64,000 bases of DNA from contig NZ_JACSKY010000010.1 in assembly GCF_018617855.1 (NCBI RefSeq), positions 1-64,000 of the forward strand, in the 5' to 3' direction. Made by a program: the position numbers and the translations under genes. A model generated the notes under the pieces. It was given only the letters and a program-made list of their open reading frames with translations. It was not told where the DNA came from and did no database searches. Numbering within the stretch: position 1 is the stretch's first letter; every line of letters begins with the position of its first letter. This DNA comes from Exiguobacterium qingdaonense (GTDB lineage: Bacteria; Bacillota; Bacilli; Exiguobacteriales; Exiguobacteriaceae). This document shows, piece by piece, positions 33,757 to 43,573 of this stretch.

Positions 33757-34566
33757 ATGGTAAATTGGAACGAAACAAAAGCGTTTTTACAAGAGCGTAT
33801 GGGTGACACACCAGAAATCGGACTCATTCTCGGCTCGGGTCTTGGAGTTCTCGCAGACGAAATCGAAAATCCGGTCGCAATTCCTTATGAGGACATCCCA
33901 CACTTCCCGGTCTCGACGGTCGAAGGACATGCCGGACAGCTCGTATTCGGAGAGCTTGAAGGAAAACGCGTCGTCGCGATGCAGGGACGCTTCCACTTCT
34001 ATGAGGGATACTCGATGGAGCAAGTGACGTTCCCTGTCCGTGTTCTCAAACTGATCGGCGTCGAGACGCTCATCGTCACGAATGCAGCCGGCGCATGTAA
34101 CGAGTCGTTCAACCCGGGTGACTTGATGATTATCACGGATCACATCAACTTCTTCGGGACGAGCCCGCTCATCGGGAAAAATGCGAGCGAGTTTGGAACG
34201 CGCTTCCCTGACATGTCAGAGGCGTACGATAAAGAACTTGTGAAACTGACAGAGCGTGTCGCTTCTGACCTTGGACTCTCTGTACAAAAGGGTGTTTATT
34301 TCGGAAACACGGGCCCGACGTATGAAACACCGGCTGAAGTCAAGATGGCCCGCCTTCTCGGTGGGGATGTCGTTGGTATGTCGACTGTCCCAGAAGTCAT
34401 CGTCGCACGTCACTCGGATATGCGTGTCCTCGGGATCTCATGCGTATCGAATATGGCGGCAGGAATTTTAGATCAACCACTCAACCATGAAGAAGTCATC
34501 GAGACGACGGAACGCGTTCGTCAAGACTTCCTCTCGCTCGTTCGTGGCACGATTAAAAGCATGTAA
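33757..34566 (+). CDS. punA: Purine-nucleoside phosphorylase, trimeric type
   Basis: 269 residues of the low-molecular-mass PNP family: LILGSGLGVLAD phosphate site, GRFHFYEGY, TNAAGACNESF and GMSTVPEVIVARH. It splits guanosine or inosine into base and ribose 1-phosphate. RBS GAGGAGG precedes ATG; 13 bases after deoB. Matches B. subtilis pupG in position. Confidence 0.93.
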   Translation: MVNWNETKAFLQERMGDTPEIGLILGSGLGVLADEIENPVAIPYEDIPHFPVSTVEGHAGQLVFGELEGKRVVAMQGRFHFYEGYSMEQVTFPVRVLKLIGVETLIVTNAAGACNESFNPGDLMIITDHINFFGTSPLIGKNASEFGTRFPDMSEAYDKELVKLTERVASDLGLSVQKGVYFGNTGPTYETPAEVKMARLLGGDVVGMSTVPEVIVARHSDMRVLGISCVSNMAAGILDQPLNHEEVIETTERVRQDFLSLVRGTIKSM

Positions 34567-34594
34567 ATAACACAATTCTAGGAGGATGATCGCT

Positions 34595-35896
34595 ATGCGT
34601 ATGGTCGATTTGATTTTGAAAAAACGTAACGGTGGAGAACTGAACGAAGAGGAGATTCGTTTCGTGGTCGAAGGATTCACGAATGAGTCGATTCCTGACT
34701 ATCAAATGTCAGCTTTGTCGATGGCCATCTACTTTAATGGGATGACTGAAAACGAGACGGCCGCTTTGACGATGGAGATGGTGAAGTCAGGTGACACGAT
34801 CGACCTTTCAAATATCGAAGGGAAGAAAGTCGACAAACACTCGACGGGCGGAGTCGGTGATAAGATCAGTTTGATCGTGGCGCCACTCGTCGCATCAATC
34901 GGAATCCCGGTCGCGAAGATGAGCGGTCGTGGTCTCGGTCACACGGGCGGAACGATCGATAAGCTTGAGTCCTTCTCTGGTTTTGACGTCGAGCTGACAG
35001 AAGAGCAGTTCACGAAACAAGTGAACGATATCAAGATGTCAATCATCGGTCAGACGGGGAACTTGACGCCTGCGGATAAGCGTCTCTATGCGCTTCGTGA
35101 CGTGACGGCTACGGTCGAGTCGATTCCACTCATCGCAAGCTCCATCATGTCGAAGAAGATTGCGGCTGGGGCAGACAGCATCGTCCTCGATGTCAAAACG
35201 GGGTCTGGGGCGTTCATGAAGTCATTCGATGACGCGAAGGCACTCGCTGAAGAGATGGTCGCAATCGGCAAGAACGTTGGTCGTAAGACGGTCGCGGTCA
35301 TCACGGACATGGACCAACCTCTCGGGTTTGAAATCGGGAATGCGAATGAAGTGAAAGAGGCGATTGAAGTTCTCTCTGGTAAAGAAGTAGAGGACTTGAA
35401 AACGATTGCTCTCACAATCGCGGGTCACATGGCGGTCCTCGGTGAGTTCTACTCATCTTTCGAAGAAGCGTATGCAGACCTCGAGAAGCGAATCGCAGAC
35501 GGACAGGCCCTCGAGGTATTCCGCAAGTTCGTTGAAGCACAAGGTGGCGACGCATCCCTCGTCGATGACGTGACTAAATTACCACAAGCTTCTTACGAGA
35601 CGACATTCGTCGCGAAAGAGGCGGGCTACGTCGAGTCAATCATTGCGGACGAGGTCGGTGTCGCAGCGATGCTTCTCGGTGCAGGTCGTGCGACGAAAGA
35701 GGACAAAATCGACTTCGCGGCAGGCATCACGCTTGAGAAGAAAGTCGGTGACCGCGTTGAAGAAGGTGATGTGATCGCCGTGCTTCGTTCGAACATCGAG
35801 GACATGTCTTCAGCTGTCGAGCGTTTAGACCACGCGTATACGATTGGTGCGACGGAACCAGAAGCACGTCCACTCGTTCACGCTGTCATTCAGTAA
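34595..35896 (+). CDS. pdp: Pyrimidine-nucleoside phosphorylase
   Basis: 433 residues: helical N-terminal domain (MRMVDLILKKRNGGEL), the phosphate-binding KHSTGGVGDK, and SGRGLGHTGGTIDKLES. It phosphorolyses uridine and thymidine. With deoB and punA it completes a nucleoside catabolism operon. ATG 34595 follows AGGAGG at nine bases; ATG 34586 touches the RBS and is rejected. In B. subtilis pdp is elsewhere (dra-nupC-pdp). Confidence 0.93.
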   Translation: MRMVDLILKKRNGGELNEEEIRFVVEGFTNESIPDYQMSALSMAIYFNGMTENETAALTMEMVKSGDTIDLSNIEGKKVDKHSTGGVGDKISLIVAPLVASIGIPVAKMSGRGLGHTGGTIDKLESFSGFDVELTEEQFTKQVNDIKMSIIGQTGNLTPADKRLYALRDVTATVESIPLIASSIMSKKIAAGADSIVLDVKTGSGAFMKSFDDAKALAEEMVAIGKNVGRKTVAVITDMDQPLGFEIGNANEVKEAIEVLSGKEVEDLKTIALTIAGHMAVLGEFYSSFEEAYADLEKRIADGQALEVFRKFVEAQGGDASLVDDVTKLPQASYETTFVAKEAGYVESIIADEVGVAAMLLGAGRATKEDKIDFAAGITLEKKVGDRVEEGDVIAVLRSNIEDMSSAVERLDHAYTIGATEPEARPLVHAVIQ

Positions 35897-35902
35897 GGCA
35901 GA

Positions 35903-35946
35903 ACGTCTGTTTCCACAAAAAAAGTGGAGACAGACGTGTTTTTTTG
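35903..35946 (+). terminator. Terminator of the nucleoside salvage operon
   Basis: ACGTCTGTTTCCAC (35903-35916) pairs with GTGGAGACAGACGT (35924-35937), then GTTTTTTTG. Confidence 0.85.
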
Positions 35947-36011
35947 ATAAGATGGGTAATGTGAGTGTAAGCTAGCAGAATACATATACGAATAAAGGGG
36001 TTGCTTGAGAC

Positions 36012-36452
36012 ATGAAAAAAGGTTCTATGAAACTTGAGAATGGTGAAATGATTGAGTTTGATTTATTCCACGGTGAAGCACCGATCACGGTCGAAAACTT
36101 TGAGAAACTCGCGAACAGCGGATTTTACAACGGATTGACGTTCCACCGTGTCATCCCTGGCTTCGTCAGCCAAGGTGGTTGCCCACAAGGAACAGGGATG
36201 GGTGGCGCTGGCTACACGATTCCGTGTGAGACATCGACGTCGTTCCCGCACAAACATGCAGCAGGTTCACTTTCGATGGCACACGCAGGACGCAACACAG
36301 GATCTTCACAGTTCTTTATCGTCCACGAGCCACAACCACACTTGGACGGTGTCCACACCGTATTCGGTCAAGTGACGTCTGGACTTGAGCACGCCGTCAA
36401 GCTTCGCCAAGGCACAAAAATGGCTGAAGTGAAGGTTTGGGACGAGAATTGA
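36012..36452 (+). CDS. ppiB: Peptidyl-prolyl cis-trans isomerase, cyclophilin type
   Basis: 146 residues with the cyclophilin core: [13 protein letters not shown] (active-site Arg), [17 protein letters not shown] and [13 protein letters not shown] cytoplasmic prolyl isomerase, no signal peptide. In B. subtilis ppiB also lies between the riboflavin genes and scpA. RBS AAAGGGG is somewhat distant from ATG. Confidence 0.93.
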   Translation: MKKGSMKLENGEMIEFDLFHGEAPITVENFEKLANSGFYNGLTFHRVIPGFVSQGGCPQGTGMGGAGYTIPCETSTSFPHKHAAGSLSMAHAGRNTGSSQFFIVHEPQPHLDGVHTVFGQVTSGLEHAVKLRQGTKMAEVKVWDEN

Positions 36453-36540
36453 TTTTGCCTGAGGGTTATGGCACAATGTACCATGTCTCTCACGTGTTCA
36501 CGTCGTGAAACTTGAATGACAAAAGGTGGTGAACCCAGCG

Positions 36541-36897
36541 ATGCTGGTCAAATATAAACGTTCTTATGAAAAGACGGCGATGGGTCTACTCGCATTCTCA
36601 TGCAGTGACAAATCTCCGCTCAGCTTGCTTGAACTCGTCCGGTTGTACGACGAGGATGAGTCGAAGTTCCTCTATTTGTGGAAAGTCGGTGAAGACTTCG
36701 TTGGCATCATTGGTATGGAGCAAAAAGATACGACGATGGTCATCGACCATATCGCCTTGTCGCCTTCATTCCGTGGCGAGAAACGTTCTTACGAGCTTCT
36801 TGATGAGGTAAGAAACGTGCTTCCACTTGATTTGACGCTAACCGGTACAGGCAAGACAGGCGATTTATTGGACAAATGGAACCAATTGGTCGTCTGA
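36541..36897 (+). CDS. ribT: RibT-like GNAT protein
   Basis: 118 residues. The start MLVKYKRSYEKTAMGLLAF, the FLYLWKVGEDFVGIIGMEQKD strand and IDHIALSPSFRGEKRS recall B. subtilis RibT, a GNAT-fold protein at the end of the rib operon whose substrate is not settled. The acetyl-CoA loop (normally RGxGxG) is weakened to RGEKRS. No rib genes are present here, only the ribT-ppiB neighbourhood. ATG 36541 is chosen by similarity to RibT; GTG 36526 is possible. Confidence 0.75.
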   Translation: MLVKYKRSYEKTAMGLLAFSCSDKSPLSLLELVRLYDEDESKFLYLWKVGEDFVGIIGMEQKDTTMVIDHIALSPSFRGEKRSYELLDEVRNVLPLDLTLTGTGKTGDLLDKWNQLVV

Positions 36898-36906
36898 TGA
36901 CAAAAG

Positions 36907-36937
36907 CCCCCGCAATCTTCAGGACTGCGGGGGTTTT
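36907..36937 (+). terminator. Terminator after ribT
   Basis: CCCCCGCA (36907-36914) pairs with TGCGGGGG (36926-36933), followed by four T. Confidence 0.8.
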
Positions 36938-36983
36938 GCATGTTACGGGGGGATTCATATAACACGTTAAATGAGGTGGATTC

Positions 36984-37262
36984 ATGAATCGATTAACAAT
37001 CGATGAACTGATCAATCGATTGGAGCAAGTGCTCAGGCAAGAACGAACGAGAGAAGAAATCTCTGACTGGGCATATCAGTGGATGGAACAGTATGAAAAT
37101 ATAGATGGTTTTAATTGGACAGCTTCTGACGAGGTGGTTTGGTCCTGCTTACAAACGATAGTTGGCATGGATTTACTTGAAACCCCTTCTGAATATTTAC
37201 ATGATCGGAGCGATCTCGAGAGTTGGGTGATGGCGTTTAAGAAGTTAAAAAATCATCATTGA
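36984..37262 (+). CDS. Hypothetical protein
   Basis: 92 residues, acidic and tryptophan-rich (SDWAYQWMEQYENIDGFNW, ESWVMAFKKL), mainly helical, no membrane segment. It looks like the small soluble proteins found in immunity or antitoxin roles, but there is no toxin beside it and no family was recognised. A weak GAGGTGG precedes ATG. It is more AT-rich than its neighbours. Confidence 0.7.
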   Translation: MNRLTIDELINRLEQVLRQERTREEISDWAYQWMEQYENIDGFNWTASDEVVWSCLQTIVGMDLLETPSEYLHDRSDLESWVMAFKKLKNHH

Positions 37263-37293
37263 TTATGAAAAGGAGACTTCTTGAAGCTTGGCA

Positions 37294-37761
37294 TCAACTT
37301 CTCGCACGTTGCCGTTTTAGAAGCGCTGACTCCCGTTCCGTGATGACCTCACTCCTGTCACGGTGCAGATGCTTATGAATGAGTTCCTCGAACGACAGGT
37401 CCGTCGCCGGAAACGTCGGTTTCATAGATTCAACTTTCTCACGGACGTCTGATTGCAACGGAAGCGTCGCACGTAGCGGCCATTCCTCAAGCTGTGCGAT
37501 GAATGAGTCGACATCAAGACCGAGTTCATCCAAGTATGGGGTAGCAACGTCGATCTTTCGACGTAAGAGACGTAGACTCTTTTTTGCACCGATCAGATTG
37601 TCGCGCCGGAGGTGATAGTGGATGACGGCATATTGAATGAGTGCCGCATAGCCGTGATGACGACGTCCGTCTGCCTGCCACGCCTCTTCCAATACTTCAT
37701 GACATTCAAAATAATCGGCATGGCATTCAAAAAGCAACGTATAATGAATAAAAGGGGTCAT
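37294..37761 (-). CDS. ypuF: DUF309 domain protein, YpuF-like
   Basis: 155 residues with the DUF309 helix pair FFECHEVLEEAW-type motif (FECHEVLEEAWQADGRR, residues 18-34) and IQYAVIHYHLRRDN. Function unknown. B. subtilis ypuF occupies the same place, between ribT/ppiB and scpA. It is divergent from scpA; RBS AAAGGAG precedes ATG. Confidence 0.82.
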   Translation of the reverse strand: MTPFIHYTLLFECHADYFECHEVLEEAWQADGRRHHGYAALIQYAVIHYHLRRDNLIGAKKSLRLLRRKIDVATPYLDELGLDVDSFIAQLEEWPLRATLPLQSDVREKVESMKPTFPATDLSFEELIHKHLHRDRSEVITERESALLKRQRARS

Positions 37762-37844
37762 AAATCAATTTTCTCCTTTCGTGTCCACGGTGTTATAAAA
37801 CATGTTATACTAAAGCGCAAAAATGTAAAATGGCAGGTGTCTTT

Positions 37845-38612
37845 ATGGAAGCCTATAACGTTAAAATCGATACGTTCGAAGGTCCACTCGACCTGTTGCT
37901 CCATTTGATCGGAAAAATGGAGATTGATATCGTCGACATATCCGTGGCAGAAGTCACTGACCAGTATGTCGGCTATATTCGCACGATGCAAAAATTTGAA
38001 CTCGATGTGGCCAGTGAATACTTGGTCATGGCGGCGACGTTGCTCCAATTGAAGAGCAAGCAGTTGCTACCACCGGTTTTAGTCGAGGATGAGGATGTAC
38101 CAGACTTCAGCGAAGAACCGACGCGTGAGGGGCTCATCCGTCAGTTGATTGAATATAAAGCTTATAAAGAAGCGGTCGTCTTCATGCGTGAACAGGAAGA
38201 GCATCGTCTTGAACTGTATACGCGACCGGGAGAAGACTTGACGACGTACATGTCAGAAGAGGTGTCGAAGTACGACGGACCACTCAACTTCTCGGATCTT
38301 CTTCACGCCTACTCGAAGATGATTGAACGAAAACGCTGGAAAGAGCGACGCAAAAAGACGATCAAGCGGGAAGAACGGACGCTTGAAGAACAGATGACGC
38401 GCCTTCATGAACATGTATCGTCGAGTCAACAAACCTCATTTTTCGCTTTCTTTGTCGAACGACCGAACGTTTCTGATCTCGTCGTGACGTTTATGGCGCT
38501 CCTCGAGCTGATCAAGCTAAAGGTCGTCGAAACGAAACAACTCGACCAAGATATTCAAATCTCGTTCATTGCAGGATCAAAGAAAGGGGATGAAGCGGTT
38601 GCTGTCTTATGA
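37845..38612 (+). CDS. scpA: Segregation and condensation protein A
   Basis: 255 residues of the kleisin subunit of the SMC complex: N-terminal [15 protein letters not shown]-neck-binding motif near residues 12-23, acidic linker ([11 protein letters not shown]), and winged-helix C-terminus ([19 protein letters not shown]). It bridges SMC heads with ScpB to condense and segregate chromosomes. ATG 37845 follows GCAGGTG; ATG 37830 has no RBS. The 3' end overlaps scpB. Confidence 0.93.
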   Translation: MEAYNVKIDTFEGPLDLLLHLIGKMEIDIVDISVAEVTDQYVGYIRTMQKFELDVASEYLVMAATLLQLKSKQLLPPVLVEDEDVPDFSEEPTREGLIRQLIEYKAYKEAVVFMREQEEHRLELYTRPGEDLTTYMSEEVSKYDGPLNFSDLLHAYSKMIERKRWKERRKKTIKREERTLEEQMTRLHEHVSSSQQTSFFAFFVERPNVSDLVVTFMALLELIKLKVVETKQLDQDIQISFIAGSKKGDEAVAVL

Positions 38613-39183
38613 GACGATTATCGAAGGATTGCTGTTCGTCGTCGGAGACGAAGGGATGGAAGTGCGAGCGCTCGCCGAGACGCTAGATATCTCAGAAGCT
38701 GCCGCGCGGGAACAGCTCAGTAAACTAGAGGCATCGTTCAGCACATCGAACCGGCCGTTTCAGCTTATGGAATCGGCAGGTGTCTATAAGCTCGTGACAA
38801 TTCCGGACGTGTCCCCATACATTCAAAAATATGTCGGGACGATGGCCGAACAGGCACTCTCTCGCGCCGCGATGGAGACACTCGTCATCATCGCCTATAA
38901 ACAACCGGTCACACGGGCGGATATCGAAGAGATTCGCGGGGTCAAAGTCGAACGGGTCATCCATACGTTGTTATCAAAAGGATTGATTGAATCGGCTGGT
39001 CGTACGAAGACGATTGGTCGTGCCAAACTGTATCGTACGACAGAGCACTTCCTTGACCACTTCGGATTCAATTCGCTCGAGGAACTACCACCATTAACAT
39101 TTGAGGATGAACTGACGGATGAAGGCGATTTGTTCTTCGGTCAGGAATCACCGAAGCAAGAAGAGAGATTGGAGAAGGATTAA
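38590..39183 (+). CDS. scpB: Segregation and condensation protein B
   Basis: 197 residues, tandem winged helices: [17 protein letters not shown], then [29 protein letters not shown], the family hallmark. Partner of ScpA in the SMC complex. The start is uncertain: ATG 38590 touches GGGG, while TTG 38599 would have better spacing; either overlaps scpA. Confidence 0.92.
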   Translation: MKRLLSYETIIEGLLFVVGDEGMEVRALAETLDISEAAAREQLSKLEASFSTSNRPFQLMESAGVYKLVTIPDVSPYIQKYVGTMAEQALSRAAMETLVIIAYKQPVTRADIEEIRGVKVERVIHTLLSKGLIESAGRTKTIGRAKLYRTTEHFLDHFGFNSLEELPPLTFEDELTDEGDLFFGQESPKQEERLEKD

Positions 39184-39188
39184 TTATT

Positions 39189-39947
39189 ATGGAACGTTTG
39201 CAAAAAGTAATCGCACAAGCGGGGATTGCCTCGCGTCGTAAAGCGGAAGAAATGATTTTGGATGGACGTGTACGCGTCAACGGAAAAGTCGTCCGTGAAC
39301 TCGGGACAAAAGTCGGACCGAAGTCAGAGATTGAAGTCGATGGCGTCAAAATCGAGCAAGAAGAACATGTATATTACTTACTCTATAAACCGAGCGGCTA
39401 TGTATCGACCGTCGATGACGACAAAGGACGGAAGGTCATCACCGACCTCGTACCATCAGGGGCGCGTGTATTCCCGGTCGGACGTCTTGACTACAATACG
39501 ACAGGGCTCATCATCTTGACGAACGATGGCGAGTTCTCGAACATGATGACACACCCGAAATATAAGATTCAAAAACGATACGTGGCAAAAGTGAAGAACA
39601 TCCCATCTTACTTGGCGATCAAACAGCTGGAGTCTGGCGTCGAACTTGATGACGGGTTCAAAACGGGTAGCGCGAAGGTGAAAATGAAATCAGTGGACCA
39701 GAAGAAGAACACGGCCATCCTTGAGATCGTCATCTCGGAAGGACACAATCGTCAAATCCGACGCATGGTCGAGGCAATCGGTTCAGAAGTCATCAAGTTG
39801 AAGCGCGAGCAGTTCGGATTTTTGACGCTCGACGGTCTCAACACGGGCGACTGGCGTGAGCTTTCACACAAAGAAATCAGCAAGCTTCGTGAACTCGCGA
39901 ACCCGACCGTCCCACCGAAACCACGAGGCAAAAAGAAGAAGAAATAA
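39189..39947 (+). CDS. rluB: Ribosomal large subunit pseudouridine synthase B
   Basis: 252 residues: an N-terminal S4 RNA-binding domain (MERLQKVIAQAGIASRRKAEE ... VRVNGKVV) and the RsuA/RluB catalytic domain with VGRLDYNTTGLIILTNDG containing the catalytic Asp. C-terminal tail is lysine-rich. It modifies 23S rRNA. Five bases after scpB, as in B. subtilis (with spmAB and dacB missing between). Confidence 0.92.
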   Translation: MERLQKVIAQAGIASRRKAEEMILDGRVRVNGKVVRELGTKVGPKSEIEVDGVKIEQEEHVYYLLYKPSGYVSTVDDDKGRKVITDLVPSGARVFPVGRLDYNTTGLIILTNDGEFSNMMTHPKYKIQKRYVAKVKNIPSYLAIKQLESGVELDDGFKTGSAKVKMKSVDQKKNTAILEIVISEGHNRQIRRMVEAIGSEVIKLKREQFGFLTLDGLNTGDWRELSHKEISKLRELANPTVPPKPRGKKKKK

Positions 39948-39951
39948 CAAC

Positions 39952-39983
39952 AAAAAATCGTCCTGAAACAGGATGATTTTTTT
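39952..39983 (+). terminator. Terminator of scpA-scpB-rluB
   Basis: AAATCGTCCTG pairs with CAGGATGATTT around AAA, followed by T to 39983. Confidence 0.8.
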
Positions 39984-40074
39984 GATTGTGGAGATTGTGT
40001 GACAAAAAAATGAAAAAAGTCTGTTAATGTGCGTTTTTAATGTTTTTTCAGTACAATAGCAACTGAAGGATGGT

Positions 40075-40665
40075 GTGAAAACGATGACAAAAGATCAACA
40101 GAAAGACGACCGGATGGAACAAGCGGTCGCAAAAAAGAAAAAGAGGTCCTTTTGGCGGATGATGATTATGACGGTCGTCCTCTTCGCCGGAGCGGTCACC
40201 GTCATGCAACTGTTCGACCAGGCGAGTAACGATGGACGTGTCGGTGCCGGGGATGAGGCGCCGAACTTCAAACTCGTCACGCTTGACGGGTCGACTTTGT
40301 ACGAACGAGACAACTATAAAGGGGAAGGCCTGCTCCTCAACTTCTGGGGCACATTCTGTGAACCGTGTAAAAAAGAGATGCCAGTCGTGCAAGAGAATTA
40401 CGCGACACTTCAAGATATGGGCGTCGATTTTTGGGCCGTTAACGTCGGGGAGACGCCACTTCGCGTCGACAACTTCATCAACGACCTAGGCGTCGGGCTC
40501 GACTATCCGATTTTGATGGATACGAAAAACGATGTCGAGAAAGCTTATGGCATTTATAACCTACCTGTCACATTCGTCATCGATCGTGATGGGAACGTCA
40601 TTGAGAAATATGAAGGTGAGCTCACGAAAGAAAAATTGATGGAGTTAGCCGAGAAGTCATTGTAA
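40075..40665 (+). CDS. resA: Thiol-disulfide oxidoreductase ResA
   Basis: 196 residues: a basic N-terminus, one membrane anchor (about residues 27-46) and an extracytoplasmic thioredoxin domain with CEPC at Cys95/Cys98 (NFWGTFCEPCKKEMP) and the cis-proline YNLPVTFVID. It reduces the haem-binding cysteines of apocytochrome c. GTG 40075 lies four bases after AAGGA; ATG 40084 is an alternative. First gene of resABCDE. Confidence 0.92.
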   Translation: MKTMTKDQQKDDRMEQAVAKKKKRSFWRMMIMTVVLFAGAVTVMQLFDQASNDGRVGAGDEAPNFKLVTLDGSTLYERDNYKGEGLLLNFWGTFCEPCKKEMPVVQENYATLQDMGVDFWAVNVGETPLRVDNFINDLGVGLDYPILMDTKNDVEKAYGIYNLPVTFVIDRDGNVIEKYEGELTKEKLMELAEKSL

Positions 40666-40684
40666 GCGAACGGGGGACGCACAC

Positions 40685-42229
40685 ATGCTAGATATGAAAT
40701 ACGAAGGCGCTGATTTACGGTCGAAGCGTCGTCCAAGATCGATCATTGACCGGGTATGGAACTTTTTCGCGTCGGTCAAAGTAGGGTTGTGGTTGATTGC
40801 ACTGATCATTGTCGGTTCGGCAATCGGGACGATTTTCCCTCAAGAAATGTATATTCCACAGCAGTTACCTCCAGAACAGTATTACTTCGATGAATACGGG
40901 ACACCGGGGTCGATTTATTACGCCCTCGGATTCCATAACTTATACACGTCATGGTGGTACATCAGTTTGATCGTCATGTTGACGCTCTCGCTTATCGTCG
41001 TATCGATTGATCGCGGTGTCCCGCTATATAAAGCACTCAAAAACCAACCGATCCGACGGACCGAGCGTTTCATGAAAGGACAACGCCTCTTCGGACAGGG
41101 AAATGGGACGGATGCTCAAATCGATGAGATGGAGCGTTTGCTTAAAAAGAAAAGATATAGCGTTAAGCGGGAAGGAGATGCCCTGTTAGCGGAGAAGCAT
41201 CGGTTTGGACGATGGGGTCCTTACGTCAACCATGTCGGTCTCGTCATCTTCTTCCTCGGGGCGATGCTTCGTGTATTCCCGGCATTCCATACGGACACGT
41301 TGGAATGGATTCGCGAAGGCGACACCGTGTCGCTAGAAGCGACGAATGGAGAATATTACTTAAGGAACGATCAGTTCATCCTTGAGATGTATGACCCGGA
41401 AAACAATGAAGAGGATGCGAAGTTTGCCGCCGCCATCGAAAAAGCTGGGGCCGTTCCGAAAAACTACGAGACTGAACTGACCTTATTCAAAAAAACGGGA
41501 ACGAACGAGGACGGATCGCCGCAACTCGAACAAGTCGATGTCGGTTCGACGAAAGTCAACCACCCGTTTAAGTTCGACAAATTCGAAGTGTATCAGGAGC
41601 AATATTCAAGTCGTCCAGAGTTTTTGTCGATGTCGTTCATGTTGGCAGATAAAGAAACCGGTGATGAGTACGGTCCGTTCAAAGTCGACCTAGACGACCC
41701 AGAGAAGTCGTATGAACTTGACGGTGTCACTGTCACCTTAAAAGACTTGTATCCTGACTTTGAGGTGAAGGATGGTCAACCGAACACGAAATCACCACGT
41801 GCGCTGAACCCGGCCTTCTTCTTCAACGTCGAATCGCCAGAAGGTAAAACCGAATCGAACTTGATTGGGATCCGCCTGAATGTCGCCGATGAAGAAAATC
41901 GTTATGAAGTAGAGTTTGCCGGGACCGAGATGGCGAGCACGAGCGGTCTCCGTGTGAAGAGCGATTCCACTTACCCGATCTTGTTTTTAGGTGGTACGAT
42001 CTTCATGGTTGGAATTGTGATGGGCATGTACTGGCCGCATCGTCGCGTCTGGATTCGTCGTCATGAGGACGATGTGCTCGTCGCAGGCTTTACGAACAAA
42101 AACCCGTCTTCACTCCGCCGAGAGGTCTCGCCGTTACTCGACGAGACAAACTTACCGATGTGGGAAGACCAGGCGAGATTCACATCGAAGTCGGACGACG
42201 GGTCAACTGATGAAAGAGGGGAATCTTGA
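40685..42229 (+). CDS. resB: Cytochrome c biogenesis protein ResB
   Basis: 514 residues. ResB/Ccs1 topology: three N-terminal membrane helices (FFASVKVGLWLIALIIVGSAIG at about 25-45), a large extracytoplasmic domain, and a C-terminal helix (YPILFLGGTIFMVGIVMGMYW). With ResC it carries haem across the membrane and attaches it to cytochrome c. RBS GGGGGAC precedes ATG. Overlaps resC by one base. Confidence 0.93.
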   Translation: MLDMKYEGADLRSKRRPRSIIDRVWNFFASVKVGLWLIALIIVGSAIGTIFPQEMYIPQQLPPEQYYFDEYGTPGSIYYALGFHNLYTSWWYISLIVMLTLSLIVVSIDRGVPLYKALKNQPIRRTERFMKGQRLFGQGNGTDAQIDEMERLLKKKRYSVKREGDALLAEKHRFGRWGPYVNHVGLVIFFLGAMLRVFPAFHTDTLEWIREGDTVSLEATNGEYYLRNDQFILEMYDPENNEEDAKFAAAIEKAGAVPKNYETELTLFKKTGTNEDGSPQLEQVDVGSTKVNHPFKFDKFEVYQEQYSSRPEFLSMSFMLADKETGDEYGPFKVDLDDPEKSYELDGVTVTLKDLYPDFEVKDGQPNTKSPRALNPAFFFNVESPEGKTESNLIGIRLNVADEENRYEVEFAGTEMASTSGLRVKSDSTYPILFLGGTIFMVGIVMGMYWPHRRVWIRRHEDDVLVAGFTNKNPSSLRREVSPLLDETNLPMWEDQARFTSKSDDGSTDERGES

Positions 42230-43413
42230 TGGAATGGATTGAATGGAGCAGCCGGATGCTGTTCATCGCGTTTTTCTTATACTCAATCTCAACGGTGCTC
42301 TTTACGATTGCCGTGAGCGGCATGCGCAAAGAACGAAACGTAAACCGTGTTGCCTATGGGAAGTATGCCTTTATTTTGGCGATCATCGGTTTTGTCGCTC
42401 AGACGGCATATTTCATCATGCGCTGGATCGGTGTCGGTTATGCACCAGTATCCAACTTATACGAATATACGACGTTCTTTGGCATGATGATGGTGCTCGG
42501 ATTTCTCGTCGTTTATGGAATCTACAAAAATGATGTACTCGGCTTGTTTGCGATGCCTGTGGCGTTACTCGTGATCGCCTTCGCCGCGATGTTCTCGAGC
42601 GAGGTCGCACCGCTCATCCCTGCGTTGAATAGCGTATGGTTGAAAATCCACGTGACGACCGCCGCACTTGGACAAGGCATATTGGCCATCAGTTTTGCAT
42701 CGGGTCTGATTTTCTTGTTGAATGAGACATCGATGAAAGAACAGTCTAAATCAAGAACTTGGCTCGAGGTGACGATGTTCGTCCTCATGTGCACGCTCGG
42801 CTTCATCCTCGTCTCGATGCTCTTTAAGGCGATGGGTGCCGGTGGGGTCATCGAGTTCACGAATGACCGTGGTCAAAGTGAGACGTATGAATATCTCATG
42901 CCGATCTTATTCGTCCCAGAAGGTGCACAACTCTTGTCCGGTGCGGGCGGATTGTCGCTTGAATTACCGAACTGGATCAATACGCTCAAACTGAACACGC
43001 TTCTTTGGTCCATCATCGGTGGATTGATCCTTTACGTGTTGCTCCGCTTCGTCATTTTGCGAAAACGAGTCGCCGAAGCGCTTCAGCCGCTTGCCAAAAA
43101 AGTCGACCTCGACCTCGCTGACGAAATCAGCTATCGCTCGGTCGCAATCGGATTACCTGTCTTTATCCTCGGCGGTCTCATCTTCGCGATGATTTGGGCA
43201 CAGATCGCCTGGAACCGTTTCTGGGGCTGGGATCCAAAAGAGGTGTGGGCCCTCATCACGATGCTCATCTATATCTATTACTTGCATATGCGAATCCAGC
43301 GCGGCTGGACGGGCACGAAAGCGGCATGGTTGTGTGTCGGTGGTTTTGCCGTCATCATGTTCAATCTCGTCTTTGTCAACTTGGTCATCGCCGGTCTTCA
43401 TTCATATGCTTGA
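42229..43413 (+). CDS. resC: Cytochrome c biogenesis protein ResC (CcsA/CcsB)
   Basis: 394 residues, about eight membrane helices, with the tryptophan-rich haem-handling motif WNRFWGWDPKEVWAL near residues 325-339 and flanking conserved histidines. Forms the haem export/ligation complex with ResB. ATG 42229 follows GAGGGGAAT and overlaps the resB stop by one base. Confidence 0.93.
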   Translation: MEWIEWSSRMLFIAFFLYSISTVLFTIAVSGMRKERNVNRVAYGKYAFILAIIGFVAQTAYFIMRWIGVGYAPVSNLYEYTTFFGMMMVLGFLVVYGIYKNDVLGLFAMPVALLVIAFAAMFSSEVAPLIPALNSVWLKIHVTTAALGQGILAISFASGLIFLLNETSMKEQSKSRTWLEVTMFVLMCTLGFILVSMLFKAMGAGGVIEFTNDRGQSETYEYLMPILFVPEGAQLLSGAGGLSLELPNWINTLKLNTLLWSIIGGLILYVLLRFVILRKRVAEALQPLAKKVDLDLADEISYRSVAIGLPVFILGGLIFAMIWAQIAWNRFWGWDPKEVWALITMLIYIYYLHMRIQRGWTGTKAAWLCVGGFAVIMFNLVFVNLVIAGLHSYA

Positions 43414-43420
43414 CACGTAA

Positions 43421-43445
43421 GAAGTCACGATTGTGACTTCTTTTT
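43421..43445 (+). terminator. Terminator between resABC and resDE
   Basis: GAAGTCAC (43421-43428) pairs with GTGACTTC (43433-43440), then five T. It separates the maturation genes from the regulatory pair, which probably has its own promoter. Confidence 0.75.
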
Positions 43446-43573
43446 CATTTTGAGCATCAAATCATCGTTGTGAAGCGAAATAATAGAGTGGTATAGTTAT
43501 GGCAGAGAGTAGAATGTTCACAATTGTGCAACATTCGCAATTACTCGTAATGGGTCTTAGGAGGGTTTCAAGT

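Noticed and set aside
37612..37908. Plus-strand frame between ypuF and scpA
   Set aside because: Overlaps both genes, and no translation signal is visible.
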